The notes beneath the pieces were generated by a model. It was not told where the DNA came from. It did no database searches and saw nothing but the letters and a program-made list of their open reading frames with translations. The position numbers and the translations under genes are program-made. A stretch of DNA of 64,000 nt from Dongia_A sp035695765 (GTDB lineage Bacteria > Pseudomonadota > Alphaproteobacteria > Dongiales > Dongiaceae). Location of the stretch: NCBI GenBank assembly GCA_035695765.1, contig DASRRI010000005.1, forward strand, positions 1-64,000, written 5' to 3'. Positions 37,401 to 45,864 of the stretch are shown piece by piece. Every line of letters begins with the position of its first letter. Positions within the stretch are counted from its first letter, which is position 1.

Positions 37401-37521
37401 TCCCTTTGAGCGGGCGTCGGCTGGCGACCTCGACGTCAAATTCTTCCAGCTTCCTTCCGTCCGCCACCGCGACCCGCGTCTCTTCCGGGTGGGTGGCGTC
37501 GATCAACATGACCTTTGCCAT
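34414..37521 (-). CDS. rne: ribonuclease E
   Basis: The essential endonuclease for mRNA turnover and rRNA processing. The 1035-residue protein has the S1 RNA-binding domain split by an insert: the first part runs to about residue 92 (GGNRHGFLAFSEIHPDYYRI) and the second resumes near residue 320 (KIQEVIKRRQILLVQVTKEE). The insert of about 210 residues is acidic with a His/Asp cluster (HDHHDHFDDHGEDD). Catalytic aspartates sit in AIDVNSGRST and VIDFIDMEENRN, and the Zn-link cysteines in CAHCHGTGRV. The C-terminal third is disordered, with Arg-rich RNA-binding patches. GAGGAG precedes the ATG at 37521. Confidence 0.96.
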   Translation of the reverse strand: MAKVMLIDATHPEETRVAVADGRKLEEFDVEVASRRPLKGNIYLAKVTRVEPSLQAAFVEYGGNRHGFLAFSEIHPDYYRIPVADREKLLREAAADDDDEVGGRSAHDHHDHFDDHGEDDADAMAGAMEPGSGEPFDEDHGRDAAAAVAPSDEAGASDNVWQHASETRTTSIAEGEARAPEAGAAIAPAEEPAAGSQGEQSPARAAEELVSPWEQPEGSSGSAALETPRFELRSAPVEEIATAAPRPVASSVDTAQESRAHENGNGDGDLPAPAESDLVEVQTTPEVVDVIGGEEPAQQDDPEVDEEQARRRRQRNLRRYKIQEVIKRRQILLVQVTKEERGNKGAALTTYLSLAGRYCVLMPNTDRGGGISRRITSVNDRKRLKSIVDDLDAPEGMAVIVRTAGMERSRPEIKRDFEYLLRLWDEIREVTLKSTAPALIYEEASLIKRSIRDLYTRDIGDIIVAGEESYRSARDFMRMLTPSHLRRVQAYRDQSQPLFQRYQIESQIAAIHEPVVHLRSGGYIVLNQTEALVAIDVNSGRSTRERNIEETALRTNIEAAEEIARQLRLRDLAGLIVIDFIDMEENRNNAQVERRIKEALKNDRARIQIGRISTFGLLEMSRQRLHPSLVEASTEACAHCHGTGRVRSVESTALHVLRMAEEEIARSFSPGVTIFVPTAVALFMLNHKRHAIEEMEQRRGVRVYLQADDELTPPEYRLDRIKQLNPGEEVQPRAAQPVPVIEEEPDEFIPEETEAEAVEAEAPEEAEEQAAGGQGERERGGRRRRRRRGRGGKFRADEFTEGGASEEAHAPSAPAPAPRPEPIAALADSAEDESESDEDDDADSAQASGRDGEESTADGEQPRRRRRRGRRGGRRRSRRPDRDQLGEAQARPQGWQDHPQGEGPVQPVPGLGDQPELAELPEQWAQRVAPASSDVGDQSNPAPVADEANGEPQPAEPQARRRQRKPRRREEAAAAPAKTASDIEAPHATPSEPVPASQPAAAPSPVQVIDVGSEHAGEETDQGPRKRGWWRRLME

Positions 37522-37992
37522 TGTAGATAGACTCCTCAGCGCGCCAAACGTCGCCCGCATCTATTGCGGACGGCGGCGCGAAACTCGTGGTTGAATTCCA
37601 GGTGTACGACATGACTACCTGTGGCTAACGGGTCACCCGGCCGGCGCCTTTCTCTCTCGATGAAAGTGCGATGACCAAGTCACCCAAACGTCCCGGGCCG
37701 CCTTTTCCGATACCGGCCCATCGCGGGGCGCCATCGAAGGGCAACGACATCCGAAACCCATTTGACCCGGCGATTTAAGCGCTTGTTGCTTTACCTTTCC
37801 TTAAGCCTAAGAAGGGCTTAATGACCATCAAGCGACTCTCAGCCGGGCCGGCCGCAGCATAAGCGGCGAGCGTCGGCGTGACAACGTCAATCGACGCGGC
37901 CCGGGAGCAAGATCCGAGTCGATCCGGAAAAGTGTTGATTCGCAGTGTGTTACGCGTGTATATTGCGGTTGATTCACCGGAGTCGGTTCTAA
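37522..37992. other. 471-base divergent spacer between rne and amiC
   Basis: No gene is visible. It should hold the rne leader (RNase E genes in other bacteria carry long autoregulatory leaders) and the amiC promoter. A 7-bp palindrome (TTAAGCC / GGCTTAA, 7-base loop) lies at 37801-37821. A sigma-70-like promoter toward amiC is listed separately. No CtrA box with exact spacing was found. Confidence 0.6.
37935..37964 (+). promoter_or_regulatory. candidate sigma-70 promoter of amiC
   Basis: TTGATT and TATATT are spaced by 18 bases and lie 29 bases before the amiC ATG. The hexamers match the consensus at four and five of six positions. The leader would be about 20 bases. Confidence 0.5.
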
Positions 37993-39255
37993 ATGCGCGC
38001 AATTGGCTGGATTCTTGGCCTGGTGCTGTTGCTCGGGGGGGCTGCACAAGCAGTCGCCAAGCCGGCCATTACCGATGCACGCCTGGGGGTTGAACCGGGA
38101 CTCACCCGCGTTGTGATCAGCTTTAGCCAGCGCAGCGATTTCCGGGTATTCACGCTGGCCGATCCCTACCGGGTTGTCATCGATCTCAGCGAAGTCGACT
38201 GGAAGGTGCCGAGCGGGACCAAGCTGCAGGGCCAGGGCATGGTCGCCGGCATGCGCTATGGCCTCTACAAGGCCGGCACGTCGCGCGTGGTTCTGGACCT
38301 GATGGGGCCCTCCGAGGTGACGCGGGCCGAATTCCTGCCGCCGGACAAGGGCGAGCCCCTGCGGCTGCTGGTCGACCTCAGGCCCGTTCTGGACACCCAG
38401 TTCCGCGCTCAGCTCAAGACCGCGACCGTTGCCTATAGCCAGGTGGCCTCCATCGCTCCCGCGACCAAGCCCAAGGTGCCGAATGGATCGGGCGGTACCG
38501 GCATCCTCGGAGGCGGTGGCGCGAGCGCGGCCGCCAAGCAACCGACGGAAGAGCCCAAGCGTGGCAAGCCGTTGATCGTGATCGACCCCGGCCACGGCGG
38601 TATCGACCCCGGCGCCGTCGGGGCCAGCATCACGGAGAAGTCGCTCACCCTCGCCGTTGCCAAGGCTCTCAAGAAGGAGCTGGAGGACACCGGCAATTTC
38701 CGGGTTCTCCTGACGCGCACGACCGACGTTTATATCCCGCTGCGCGACCGGTTCGGCCTGGCGCGCGAAAAGGGCGCCGACCTCTTCATCTCGCTGCATG
38801 CGGATTCTCACAATGACCCGCTGACCCGCGGCGCCTCTGTCTACACGCTCTCGGAAAAGGCTTCGGACGCAGAAGCCGGAGCGCTGGCCGCCAAGGAAAA
38901 CAAGTCCGACATCATCGCCGGCGTCGATCTCAGCAAGCAGAGCAATGTCGTCAGCAACATCCTGATCGATCTGGCGCAGCGCGACACCAAGAACATGTCG
39001 ACCCGTTTCGCCAGCCTGCTGGTGCGCGAGCTGAAGGAACAGACCATGCTCCTCGGCAACACCCATCGCTTTGCCGGCTTTGCGGTCCTCAAGGCGCCGG
39101 ACGTGCCGTCGGTGCTGATCGAGATGGGATACATCTCCAGCAGCAAGGATGAGGCGCTGCTGAGTAGCTCCAGCCACCAGAAGCGGCTGGCCAAGGCGGT
39201 CCGGCAGGCGGTGGAGAACTACTTCTCCTGGCAGGAGTTGGTGCGCCGCAGCTGA
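37993..39255 (+). CDS. amiC: N-acetylmuramoyl-L-alanine amidase (AMIN + Amidase_3)
   Basis: A zinc amidase that cleaves septal peptidoglycan to separate daughter cells. The 420-residue protein has a signal peptide (residues 1-22), an AMIN domain for cell-wall targeting (about 30-130, with YRVVIDLSEVDWKVPSGTKL) and an Amidase_3 domain (about 195-410). Zinc ligands are in IDPGHGGIDPGAVG (His), the Glu after ITEKSLTLA, and SLHADSH (His); the catalytic Glu is in VLIEMGYISS. The linker between domains is Gly/Ala/Lys-rich. It may be the AmiC ortholog; the symbol reflects domain order. Confidence 0.93.
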   Translation: MRAIGWILGLVLLLGGAAQAVAKPAITDARLGVEPGLTRVVISFSQRSDFRVFTLADPYRVVIDLSEVDWKVPSGTKLQGQGMVAGMRYGLYKAGTSRVVLDLMGPSEVTRAEFLPPDKGEPLRLLVDLRPVLDTQFRAQLKTATVAYSQVASIAPATKPKVPNGSGGTGILGGGGASAAAKQPTEEPKRGKPLIVIDPGHGGIDPGAVGASITEKSLTLAVAKALKKELEDTGNFRVLLTRTTDVYIPLRDRFGLAREKGADLFISLHADSHNDPLTRGASVYTLSEKASDAEAGALAAKENKSDIIAGVDLSKQSNVVSNILIDLAQRDTKNMSTRFASLLVRELKEQTMLLGNTHRFAGFAVLKAPDVPSVLIEMGYISSSKDEALLSSSSHQKRLAKAVRQAVENYFSWQELVRRS

Positions 39256-39465
39256 CCCGGAACTCCCTGGAACCGGGGACCAATCGAGGCTGTTGTGTCA
39301 GTGTGGCAACGAGTCACAAGCGCTTGCGTTGCCATAATTTAACCTTGATCTTGCATCATGCCTTGGACTAAGGCGGACGCATGGAGCGGGGCGCCGGCAC
39401 GAGGCCGCACCCGACTGCATTTGCCGCGGCGTATTGAACAATAGGGGGCCAGGGCCGGCCCAACC

Positions 39466-42195
39466 ATGCGACTGACCAGAATTCTGTCTTTCCTACTCGG
39501 CACCCTGACGTTTCTGTGTGCTGTTGGCGCCATCGCCCTGTGGCTGGTCTACCAGCATTTCTCGCAGGGCCTGCCGGACTATTACCAGCTCGCCAGCTAT
39601 GACCCGCCGGTGGTCTCGCGCATCTATGCCGGCGACGGCCGCCTGCTGGCCGAATACGCGACGGAGAACCGTGTCTTCGTGCCCATCACCGCCATGCCCA
39701 AGCGCGTCATCAACGCGTTCCTGGCGGCGGAGGATAAGACCTTCTACAGCCATCACGGTGTCGACCTGCCGGGCGTGATCAACGCGGTGTGGACGAATAT
39801 CAAGAATTACGGTGACCGCCGCCCAGTGGGCGCATCGACCATCACACAGCAGGTGACCAAGAACTTCCTGCTGTCGAACGAGGTGTCCTACAAGCGCAAG
39901 ATCCGCGAGATGATCCTGGCCTTCAGGATCGAGAAGGCGTTCAACAAGGACAAGATCCTCGAGCTCTATCTCAACCAGATCTATCTCGGCTCCGGCAATT
40001 ACGGCGTCGCCACCGCCGCGCTCAACTATTTCAATAAGCCGCTGGACCAGCTGACGATCGGCGAGGCCGCTTATCTCGGCGCGCTGCCCAAGGCGCCGAA
40101 CAATTACAACATCGTGCGCGATCATCAGGCGGCACTCGATCGCCGGAACTGGGTGATCGACCGCATGGCCGAGGACGGCCACATCAGCCGGGACGAAGCT
40201 GCTGCCGCCAGGACCGAGCCGCTGGAGTTGCACTCGCGCGCAACGACCGAGCATGTGGTGGCGGACTACTTTGCAGAAGAAGTGCGCCGCGAGATCGTGC
40301 AGCGCTTCGGCGAGAAGGGCCTTTATCAGCAGGGCCTCGCCATCCGCGCCACCATCGATCCAAGGCTGCAGGAGATCGCCGACCGCGTGCTGCGCCAGCA
40401 TCTGGTCGCCTACGACAAGACCCAGGGCTATCGCGGCCCGCTGCAGCATGTCGACAGCGTGTTGGACTGGCAGACGATCCTGCAAGGCCTGCCGCCCATG
40501 CCATGGCTCTATGATTGGCAGCCGGCGATCGTGACCGAGGCAACCAACGCTGCGGCGACGATCGGTTTCAAGGACGGCACCACCGGCGAGATCCAGGTTG
40601 GCGATCTCGGTTGGGCGCATCTGCGCTCGCCCCAGGGTCGGCTCGGACCTGCGCCCAAGGCAGCGACCGACGTGCTGAAAGTGGGCGACATCATCGCCGT
40701 CGAGCAGCTGGTCGAAGACGGCAACGTCATACCGGGCCGCTATGCCCTGCGCCAGGTTCCCGAGATCAGCGGCGCCATGGTCGCGATGGACCCCCATACC
40801 GGCCGCGTGCTGGCAATGACCGGCGGCTGGTCGTACAAGCAATCGGAGTTCAACCGCGCCACCCAGGCAATGCGTCAGCCGGGATCCTCCTTCAAGCCGA
40901 TCGTCTATCTCTCGGCGCTCGAAGCGGGGTTCACACCCTCGACCATGATCCTGGACGCCCCGATCGTCATCGATCAGGGGCCGGGCCTGCCGCTGTGGCG
41001 GCCGGAGAACTACGCACAGGATTACCTCGGTGCCGCCACCATGCGCCGGGGCATCGAAAACTCGCGCAACCTGATGACCATCCGCGTGGCGCAGACCGTC
41101 GGCATGGCCAAGGTGGCGGAGATGGCATCGCGCCTCGGCGTCATCGACAACATGCAGCAGACCCTCGCCATGTCACTCGGCGCGGGTGAAACGACAGTGC
41201 TGCGCCTGGCCGGCGCTTACGCCGAGATCGTCAATGGCGGCAAGAAGATCGAGCCAGCCTTGATCGACCGGGTGCAGGACAATCACGGCTGGACCATCTA
41301 TCGCCACGACCAGCGGCCGTGCGATGGCTGCCAGATTTCAAGCTATAACGGCGAAGCGCCGCCGGAGGTGCCCGACACGCGCCCGCAGGTGATCGATCCC
41401 GCGACCGCTTACCAGATGGTATCGATCCTGGAAGGCGTCGTGCAGCGCGGCACCGGGACAGCGGTGAAGGCGGTGGGCAAGCCGCTGGCCGGCAAGACCG
41501 GCACCACCAACGACGGCCGCGACGTCTGGTTCATGGGCTTCTCGCCCGATCTGGTGGCCGGGGTCTATCTCGGCTTCGATCAGCCGCGCTCGCTGGGCGA
41601 GAAGGCGACCGGCGGCAAATATTCGGCACCGATCTTCCGCGACTTCATGATGGAAGCCTTGAAGGACAAGCCGGCGACGCCATTCCGCGTGCCGCCCGGC
41701 ATCCGGCTGGTGCGGGTCGATTACTATACCGGCGAGCGCGCCACGCCCGGCGCAAGCAAGGTGATCCTGGAAGCCTTCAAGCCCGGCACCGAGCCGACCG
41801 GCCAGCAGAACGTCATCCAGGGCGTCGCCAATTACGGCCAGGATGCGGGCTACGGCTCCATCATTCCGCTCGGCACCTCTGGGGAAGGCTACCCGGACCA
41901 GGGCGGCACGATGATCATCGATTCGAACGGTGCCTATCAGACCAACCAACCTGGCCCGCCCGCCAACTCCGACAATGGCGGTCAGCAGGTCATCACCGGC
42001 GAGCCCACGGAACAGCTCAACCCGCAGCAGCCCGGCAACCCGCAGCAACCGGCGGCCAACCAGCCGCCACCGCAGCAACCAACGTTGCAGGGCCCCGACC
42101 TGGGCGAGGCGCCGCCACAGCCGCAACCCCAGCCGCAGCCCGCTCCCGCCAAGCCGGCGGCGCCAGCGACCGATAGCAGCAGCGGCATTTACTAG
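39466..42195 (+). CDS. mrcA: class A penicillin-binding protein 1A
   Basis: A bifunctional transglycosylase/transpeptidase of 909 residues. One N-terminal membrane helix (about 7-29) precedes the GT51 domain (AAEDKTFYSHHGVDLPGVIN and GASTITQQVTKNFLLSNEVS). The transpeptidase domain has the Ser in GSSFKP, SRN, and KTGTT. An insert with TGEIQVGDLGW resembles the OB-like domain of PBP1A. The last about 85 residues are disordered and rich in Gln, Pro and Asn (QPGNPQQPAANQPPPQQP). It is 210 bases after amiC, so a cell-wall locus. Confidence 0.96.
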   Translation: MRLTRILSFLLGTLTFLCAVGAIALWLVYQHFSQGLPDYYQLASYDPPVVSRIYAGDGRLLAEYATENRVFVPITAMPKRVINAFLAAEDKTFYSHHGVDLPGVINAVWTNIKNYGDRRPVGASTITQQVTKNFLLSNEVSYKRKIREMILAFRIEKAFNKDKILELYLNQIYLGSGNYGVATAALNYFNKPLDQLTIGEAAYLGALPKAPNNYNIVRDHQAALDRRNWVIDRMAEDGHISRDEAAAARTEPLELHSRATTEHVVADYFAEEVRREIVQRFGEKGLYQQGLAIRATIDPRLQEIADRVLRQHLVAYDKTQGYRGPLQHVDSVLDWQTILQGLPPMPWLYDWQPAIVTEATNAAATIGFKDGTTGEIQVGDLGWAHLRSPQGRLGPAPKAATDVLKVGDIIAVEQLVEDGNVIPGRYALRQVPEISGAMVAMDPHTGRVLAMTGGWSYKQSEFNRATQAMRQPGSSFKPIVYLSALEAGFTPSTMILDAPIVIDQGPGLPLWRPENYAQDYLGAATMRRGIENSRNLMTIRVAQTVGMAKVAEMASRLGVIDNMQQTLAMSLGAGETTVLRLAGAYAEIVNGGKKIEPALIDRVQDNHGWTIYRHDQRPCDGCQISSYNGEAPPEVPDTRPQVIDPATAYQMVSILEGVVQRGTGTAVKAVGKPLAGKTGTTNDGRDVWFMGFSPDLVAGVYLGFDQPRSLGEKATGGKYSAPIFRDFMMEALKDKPATPFRVPPGIRLVRVDYYTGERATPGASKVILEAFKPGTEPTGQQNVIQGVANYGQDAGYGSIIPLGTSGEGYPDQGGTMIIDSNGAYQTNQPGPPANSDNGGQQVITGEPTEQLNPQQPGNPQQPAANQPPPQQPTLQGPDLGEAPPQPQPQPQPAPAKPAAPATDSSSGIY

Positions 42196-42292
42196 AAGCC
42201 GACCTTCCGTCGGCGTGGGTGGCTTGACCATCCCGCGCCGATTGGCCATGTTCGCGCGCCATTTCTAAGTGCGCCCACCTGAGAGGCAGATT

Positions 42293-43409
42293 ATGCGTGC
42301 CGAGATTGAAGCGTTGGCGGGGGAGATCAGGTCTTCCCTGGCCCTGCTGAGGAGGCATCTTTGACTGGGACAATGCGCTGCGTCGTCTCGACGAACTGAA
42401 CGCATTGGCTGAAAACCCGCAGCTCTGGGACAAGCCCGAAAAGGCCCAGAAGACGATGCGGGAACGCACCCATCTCGCCAGCGCCATTGATGCCTATCGC
42501 ATCATGGAGCGCGAGCTTGACGACGCATTGACACTCGCGGAACTGGGCGAGGCTGAGGGGGACACCAAGTCGGTCGACGAAGCGCAGGCGCAGCTCACCG
42601 CTTTGCGCGCCGATGCGGCGAAGCGCGAGCTCGAATCCCTGCTGTCGGGCGAGGCAGACCAGAACGATTGCTATCTCGAGGTCCATGCCGGCGCCGGCGG
42701 AACCGAAGCGCAGGATTGGGCTGAGATTCTGCTGCGCATGTATACCCGGTGGGCGGAGCAGCACGGCTACAAGGTGGAATGGCTGGAAGAGAGCCCCGGT
42801 GAAGAAGCCGGCCTCAAATCCGCGACCATCGAGGTCAAGGGGCCGAACGCCTATGGCTGGCTGAAATCGGAATCCGGCGTCCATCGCCTGGTGCGCATTT
42901 CGCCCTACGATTCCAACGCCCGGCGCCACACCAGCTTTTCCTCGGTCTGGGTCTATCCCGTGGTCGACGACGCGATCGAGATCGAGATCCTGGACAAGGA
43001 TCTGAAGGTCGATACCTTCCGCGCCTCGGGCGCCGGCGGCCAGCACGTCAACAAGACCGATTCCGCGATCCGAATCACGCACATGCCGACCGGCATCGTC
43101 GTTGCCTGCCAGGTCGACCGCTCGCAGCACCGCAACCGGGCCATGGCGATGCAGATGCTGAAGGCGCGGATGTACGAGGCAGAGCTCAAGAAGCGCGAGG
43201 AAGCCGCGGCGGCGCAAGAGGCGCAGAAGAGTGATATCGGCTGGGGCCACCAGATCCGTTCCTATGTCCTGCAGCCCTACCAGATGGTGAAGGACCTTCG
43301 GACCGAGACCGAGACCAGCGACACGCAGGGCGTCCTGGACGGGGACATCGACCGATTCCTGACTGCCTCGCTCGCTGCGAAAGTGCACGGCGGGGAAACG
43401 TCGGCCTAA
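42293..43409 (+). CDS. prfB: peptide chain release factor 2, with programmed +1 frameshift
   Basis: RF2 ends translation at UGA and UAA. Frame 1 runs 42293-42361 (23 codons) to CTT-TGA-C; skipping the T at 42362 continues as DWDNALRRLDELNALAENP to the stop at 43407-43409, giving 371 residues. AGGAGG directly before CAT-CTT-TGA is the internal Shine-Dalgarno that drives frameshifting when RF2 is scarce. The peptidyl hydrolysis motif is GAGGQHVNKTDSAI. The codon-recognition motif reads SPY (in RISPYDSNARRHTSF) rather than the enteric SPF. Confidence 0.97.
42345..42364 (+). promoter_or_regulatory. prfB programmed frameshift site
   Basis: AGGAGGCATCTTTGAC: an internal Shine-Dalgarno sequence 3 bases before the CTT slip codon and the in-frame TGA at 42362-42364. 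This is the canonical RF2 autoregulatory site. Confidence 0.97.
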
Positions 43410-43470
43410 GCGCCTCCACGGAGTCGCATAGGGAGCGCTGTGCCCAAGAAATAGGCGCAATCACAAAAGC

Positions 43471-43487
43471 TGCTCACCGATTGAGCG
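43471..43487 (+). promoter_or_regulatory. NtrC-like palindrome before amtB
   Basis: TGCTCA-CCGAT-TGAGCG has a perfect GCTCA/TGAGC dyad with a 5-base spacer, the geometry of NtrC sites (TGCACC-N5-GGTGCA). It is 53 bases before the sigma-54 element. Half-site bases match only partly. Confidence 0.45.
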
Positions 43488-43539
43488 GCAGCCCCTCGCG
43501 CGATTGCGAATTCCGAAGGATTCCCCGGCACTCCGCAGT

Positions 43540-43555
43540 TGGCACGCCTGATGCA
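43540..43555 (+). promoter_or_regulatory. sigma-54 promoter of amtB
   Basis: TGGCACG-CCTG-ATGCA matches the -24/-12 consensus TGGCACG-N4-TTGCW at all but one base, with the correct 10 bases between GG and GC. The predicted start site is about 30 bases before the amtB ATG at 43599, implying control by nitrogen status through NtrC. Confidence 0.8.
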
Positions 43556-43598
43556 GTGCAGCATCCGGATTGTCATACTTTTGATAAGGGGGGCAGGA

Positions 43599-44906
43599 AT
43601 GCTTCATCTGGGTTTGCGTCGAGGATTGACAAGAATCATCGCCGCGCTGGCAGGAACCCTAGTGGCTGTGCCGGCATTCGCGCAGGAACCGACCATCAAC
43701 AGCGGTGATACCGCGTGGATGATCACGGCCACGGGGCTCGTGCTCTTGATGACCATTCCGGGGCTCGCGTTGTTCTATGGCGGCATGGTCCGCAAGATGA
43801 ACGTGCTGGCCATCATCATGCAGTCGTTCGCGACGTGCTGTTTGGTCAGCGTCCTCTGGACCATCGTCGGCTACTCGCTGGCTTTCTCGGAGGGCAGCTC
43901 CTTCGTCGGCGGGTTCAGCAAGTTCCTCATGAAGGGCGTCGGCGTCGGAGCGATCTCCGGCACTATCCCCGAGACCGTCTTCATGATGTTCCAGGCGACC
44001 TTCGCCATCATCACGCCGGCGCTCATCACCGGCGCCTTCGCGGACCGCATGAAGTTCAGCGCCATGTTCCTTTTCATCGGCGCCTGGTCGGTCCTGATCT
44101 ATTCGCCGCTCTGCCACATGGTGTGGGCCGCGGGTGGCCTGATGTTCGATTGGGGCGTGCTCGACTTCGCGGGCGGCACCGTCGTGCATATCAGCAGCGG
44201 TATCAGCGGCCTGGTCGCGGCCCTCATGATCGGCAAGCGCACCGGCTTTCCCAAGACGCCGTTCGTGCCGCACAACCTCGTCTACACGGTGATGGGCGGA
44301 TCGATGCTGTGGGTGGGCTGGTACGGCTTCAACGCCGGCTCAGCGCTCGCGGCCTCGCCCAACGCCGGCATGGCGATGCTCGTGACGCACGTCGCCGCAG
44401 CCACCGCGGCCCTGGCCTGGATGTTCTGCGAATGGGGCATCAAGGGCCAACCTTCGATCCTCGGCATCGTGTCGGGCGCCGTTGCTGGCCTGGTCGGCAT
44501 CACGCCGGCCTCGGGCTTCGTCGACCCGGTCGGGGCGATCGTGATCGGCATCGCCGCCGGCGTCGGCTGCTTTCTCGCCGCGACCTGGCTCAAGAACAAG
44601 CTCGGCTATGACGACGCGCTGGATGCCTTCGGCGTGCATGGCGTCGGCGGCACCATCGGTGCGCTGCTGACCGGCGTGTTCGCCACCGTGGCGGTCAAGG
44701 GCGGCGATGCGGCGGTCGGCCTCATCGACGGCAACGCGGGCCAAGTCTGGATCCAGGTCAAGAGCATCATAGTGACCATGGTGTTCTGCGGCGTCGGAAC
44801 CGCAATCATCCTCAAGGTCATCGACCTCGTCGTCGGTCTGCGCGTCCCCGAAGAAGCGGAGCGCGAAGGCCTCGATCTCTCGTTGCATGGTGAAGCTGTC
44901 CAATAG
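43599..44906 (+). CDS. amtB: ammonium transporter Amt
   Basis: A 435-residue inner-membrane ammonium channel with a signal-like N-terminus (RIIAALAGTLVAVPAFAQEP) and 11 hydrophobic helices. Family signatures include GGMVRKMNVLAIIMQSFATC, the pore-region GGTVVHISSGISGLVAAL and DAFGVHGVGGTIGALLTGVF with the twin pore histidines. The ATG at 43599 follows a GGGGGGCAGGA ribosome site. No glnK gene is adjacent, unlike the common glnK-amtB pair. Control is probably by the sigma-54 promoter upstream. Confidence 0.95.
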   Translation: MLHLGLRRGLTRIIAALAGTLVAVPAFAQEPTINSGDTAWMITATGLVLLMTIPGLALFYGGMVRKMNVLAIIMQSFATCCLVSVLWTIVGYSLAFSEGSSFVGGFSKFLMKGVGVGAISGTIPETVFMMFQATFAIITPALITGAFADRMKFSAMFLFIGAWSVLIYSPLCHMVWAAGGLMFDWGVLDFAGGTVVHISSGISGLVAALMIGKRTGFPKTPFVPHNLVYTVMGGSMLWVGWYGFNAGSALAASPNAGMAMLVTHVAAATAALAWMFCEWGIKGQPSILGIVSGAVAGLVGITPASGFVDPVGAIVIGIAAGVGCFLAATWLKNKLGYDDALDAFGVHGVGGTIGALLTGVFATVAVKGGDAAVGLIDGNAGQVWIQVKSIIVTMVFCGVGTAIILKVIDLVVGLRVPEEAEREGLDLSLHGEAVQ

Positions 44907-45267
44907 ATCAACGTCACTGCGGTAGGGGCGGACAGCTTTCCATTGCTCCACAGGGCGCTCCGGCATTGCCGGGGCGCCCTGCCCAATTCAGAACAGGGAG
45001 TGCCAAAACGATGCAAGAGTGCGGGACAAGCACCAATCAGCGGGCTTCTTTCACAAAGCGAGTTTCCGTGCGCTCCGGCGGCGCAGGGCACGCCCACTCC
45101 GGCGTTGTCAGGCCAGAGACATCGAAGATGAACGGATCGAAAGCGCCCAAGTCCGCCCAGAGCAAGATCGTCAGGCTGGGGCGTTAGCGGATCCATTGGT
45201 GGTCGGCAGGACCTTGCCTTCGGCCGTGAGGAAGGCCTAATGGGGCGCTGCTCCATTCGCCTGGATC
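44907..45267 (+). other. 361-base spacer after amtB
   Basis: A 14-bp hairpin (below) is the only clear element. An open stretch in 44966-45187 ends MNGSKAPKSAQSKIVRLGR but lacks a ribosome site or similarity that I recognise. The region could contain gene debris. Confidence 0.5.
44951..44981 (+). terminator. hairpin after amtB
   Basis: CAGGGCGCTCCGGC pairs with GCCGGGGCGCCCTG (14 bp, one G-T pair, ATT loop), 45 bases after the amtB stop. It has no T-run but is very stable and probably terminates amtB. Confidence 0.6.
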
Positions 45268-45797
45268 TTGCCCTTGGACGAAGTCGAGATCGTCGACTAT
45301 GACCCACGCTGGCCCGCTTTGTTCGCCGAGGAGGCGGCGCGGCTGCGCGCGGTCTTGGACGGAAGCCTCATCGTCGGCCTCGAACATTTCGGCAGCACCG
45401 CCATCCCCGGCATGGCCGCCAAGCCGGTCATCGACATCCTGATAGCTGTCCGCTCGCTGGCAGCAGCACGCGAGACATTCATCGAGTCGCTCAAAGGCCT
45501 GGACTATGTCTTCTGGGCGGACAATCCGAAAACAGACCGGTTGTTCTTCGTCAAGGGCATGCCGCCGTACGGAGAGCGCGCCGCACGCATCAGGTCCATG
45601 TCGTCGAGCGGACTGCGGAGCCGTGGCAACGTTTGGGGTTCCGCGACTACCTCATAGCACATCCCGACGACGCGAGGCGTTACGCCAACCTCAAGCGAAC
45701 CCTTGCCGCCACACATCGCACGGATCGCGAAGCCTATACCGAGGCCAAGGCTGCCTTCGTGGATGAGATCATGGCGAAGGTGCGACACAGCCGCTGA
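45268..45797 (+). pseudogene. GrpB family protein gene, frameshifted
   Basis: The frame from a TTG at 45268 encodes a GrpB-like nucleotidyltransferase-fold domain: EIVDYDPRWPALFAEEAARL, LEHFGSTAIPGMAAKPVIDI and RLFFVKGMPPYGERA. At about 45582-45592 the expected HxVHVVE continuation is in another frame (HQVHVVERTAEPWQRLGFRD, then YLIAHPDDARRYANLKRTLA) ending at TGA 45795-45797. A one-base loss explains it. The joined product would be about 175 residues, the normal GrpB length. The start codon is uncertain. A sequencing error is possible. Confidence 0.8.
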
Positions 45798-45864
45798 GCA
45801 TGGCCAAGATCTCGCCAGGATGGACTGTCAGTGTATGACTTCGCACGATGAGAGGCGCCACAGC

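Noticed and set aside
34408..37530. 1040-codon open frame opposite rne
   Set aside because: It mirrors RNase E codon bias; the minus strand carries the catalytic motifs and terminator.
42198..42214. GCCGAC/GTCGGC hairpin after the penicillin-binding protein gene
   Set aside because: Only 6 bp with no T-run; too weak to call a terminator.
44966..45187. 73-codon frame downstream of amtB
   Set aside because: Overlaps the stable hairpin, lacks a ribosome site and similarity.
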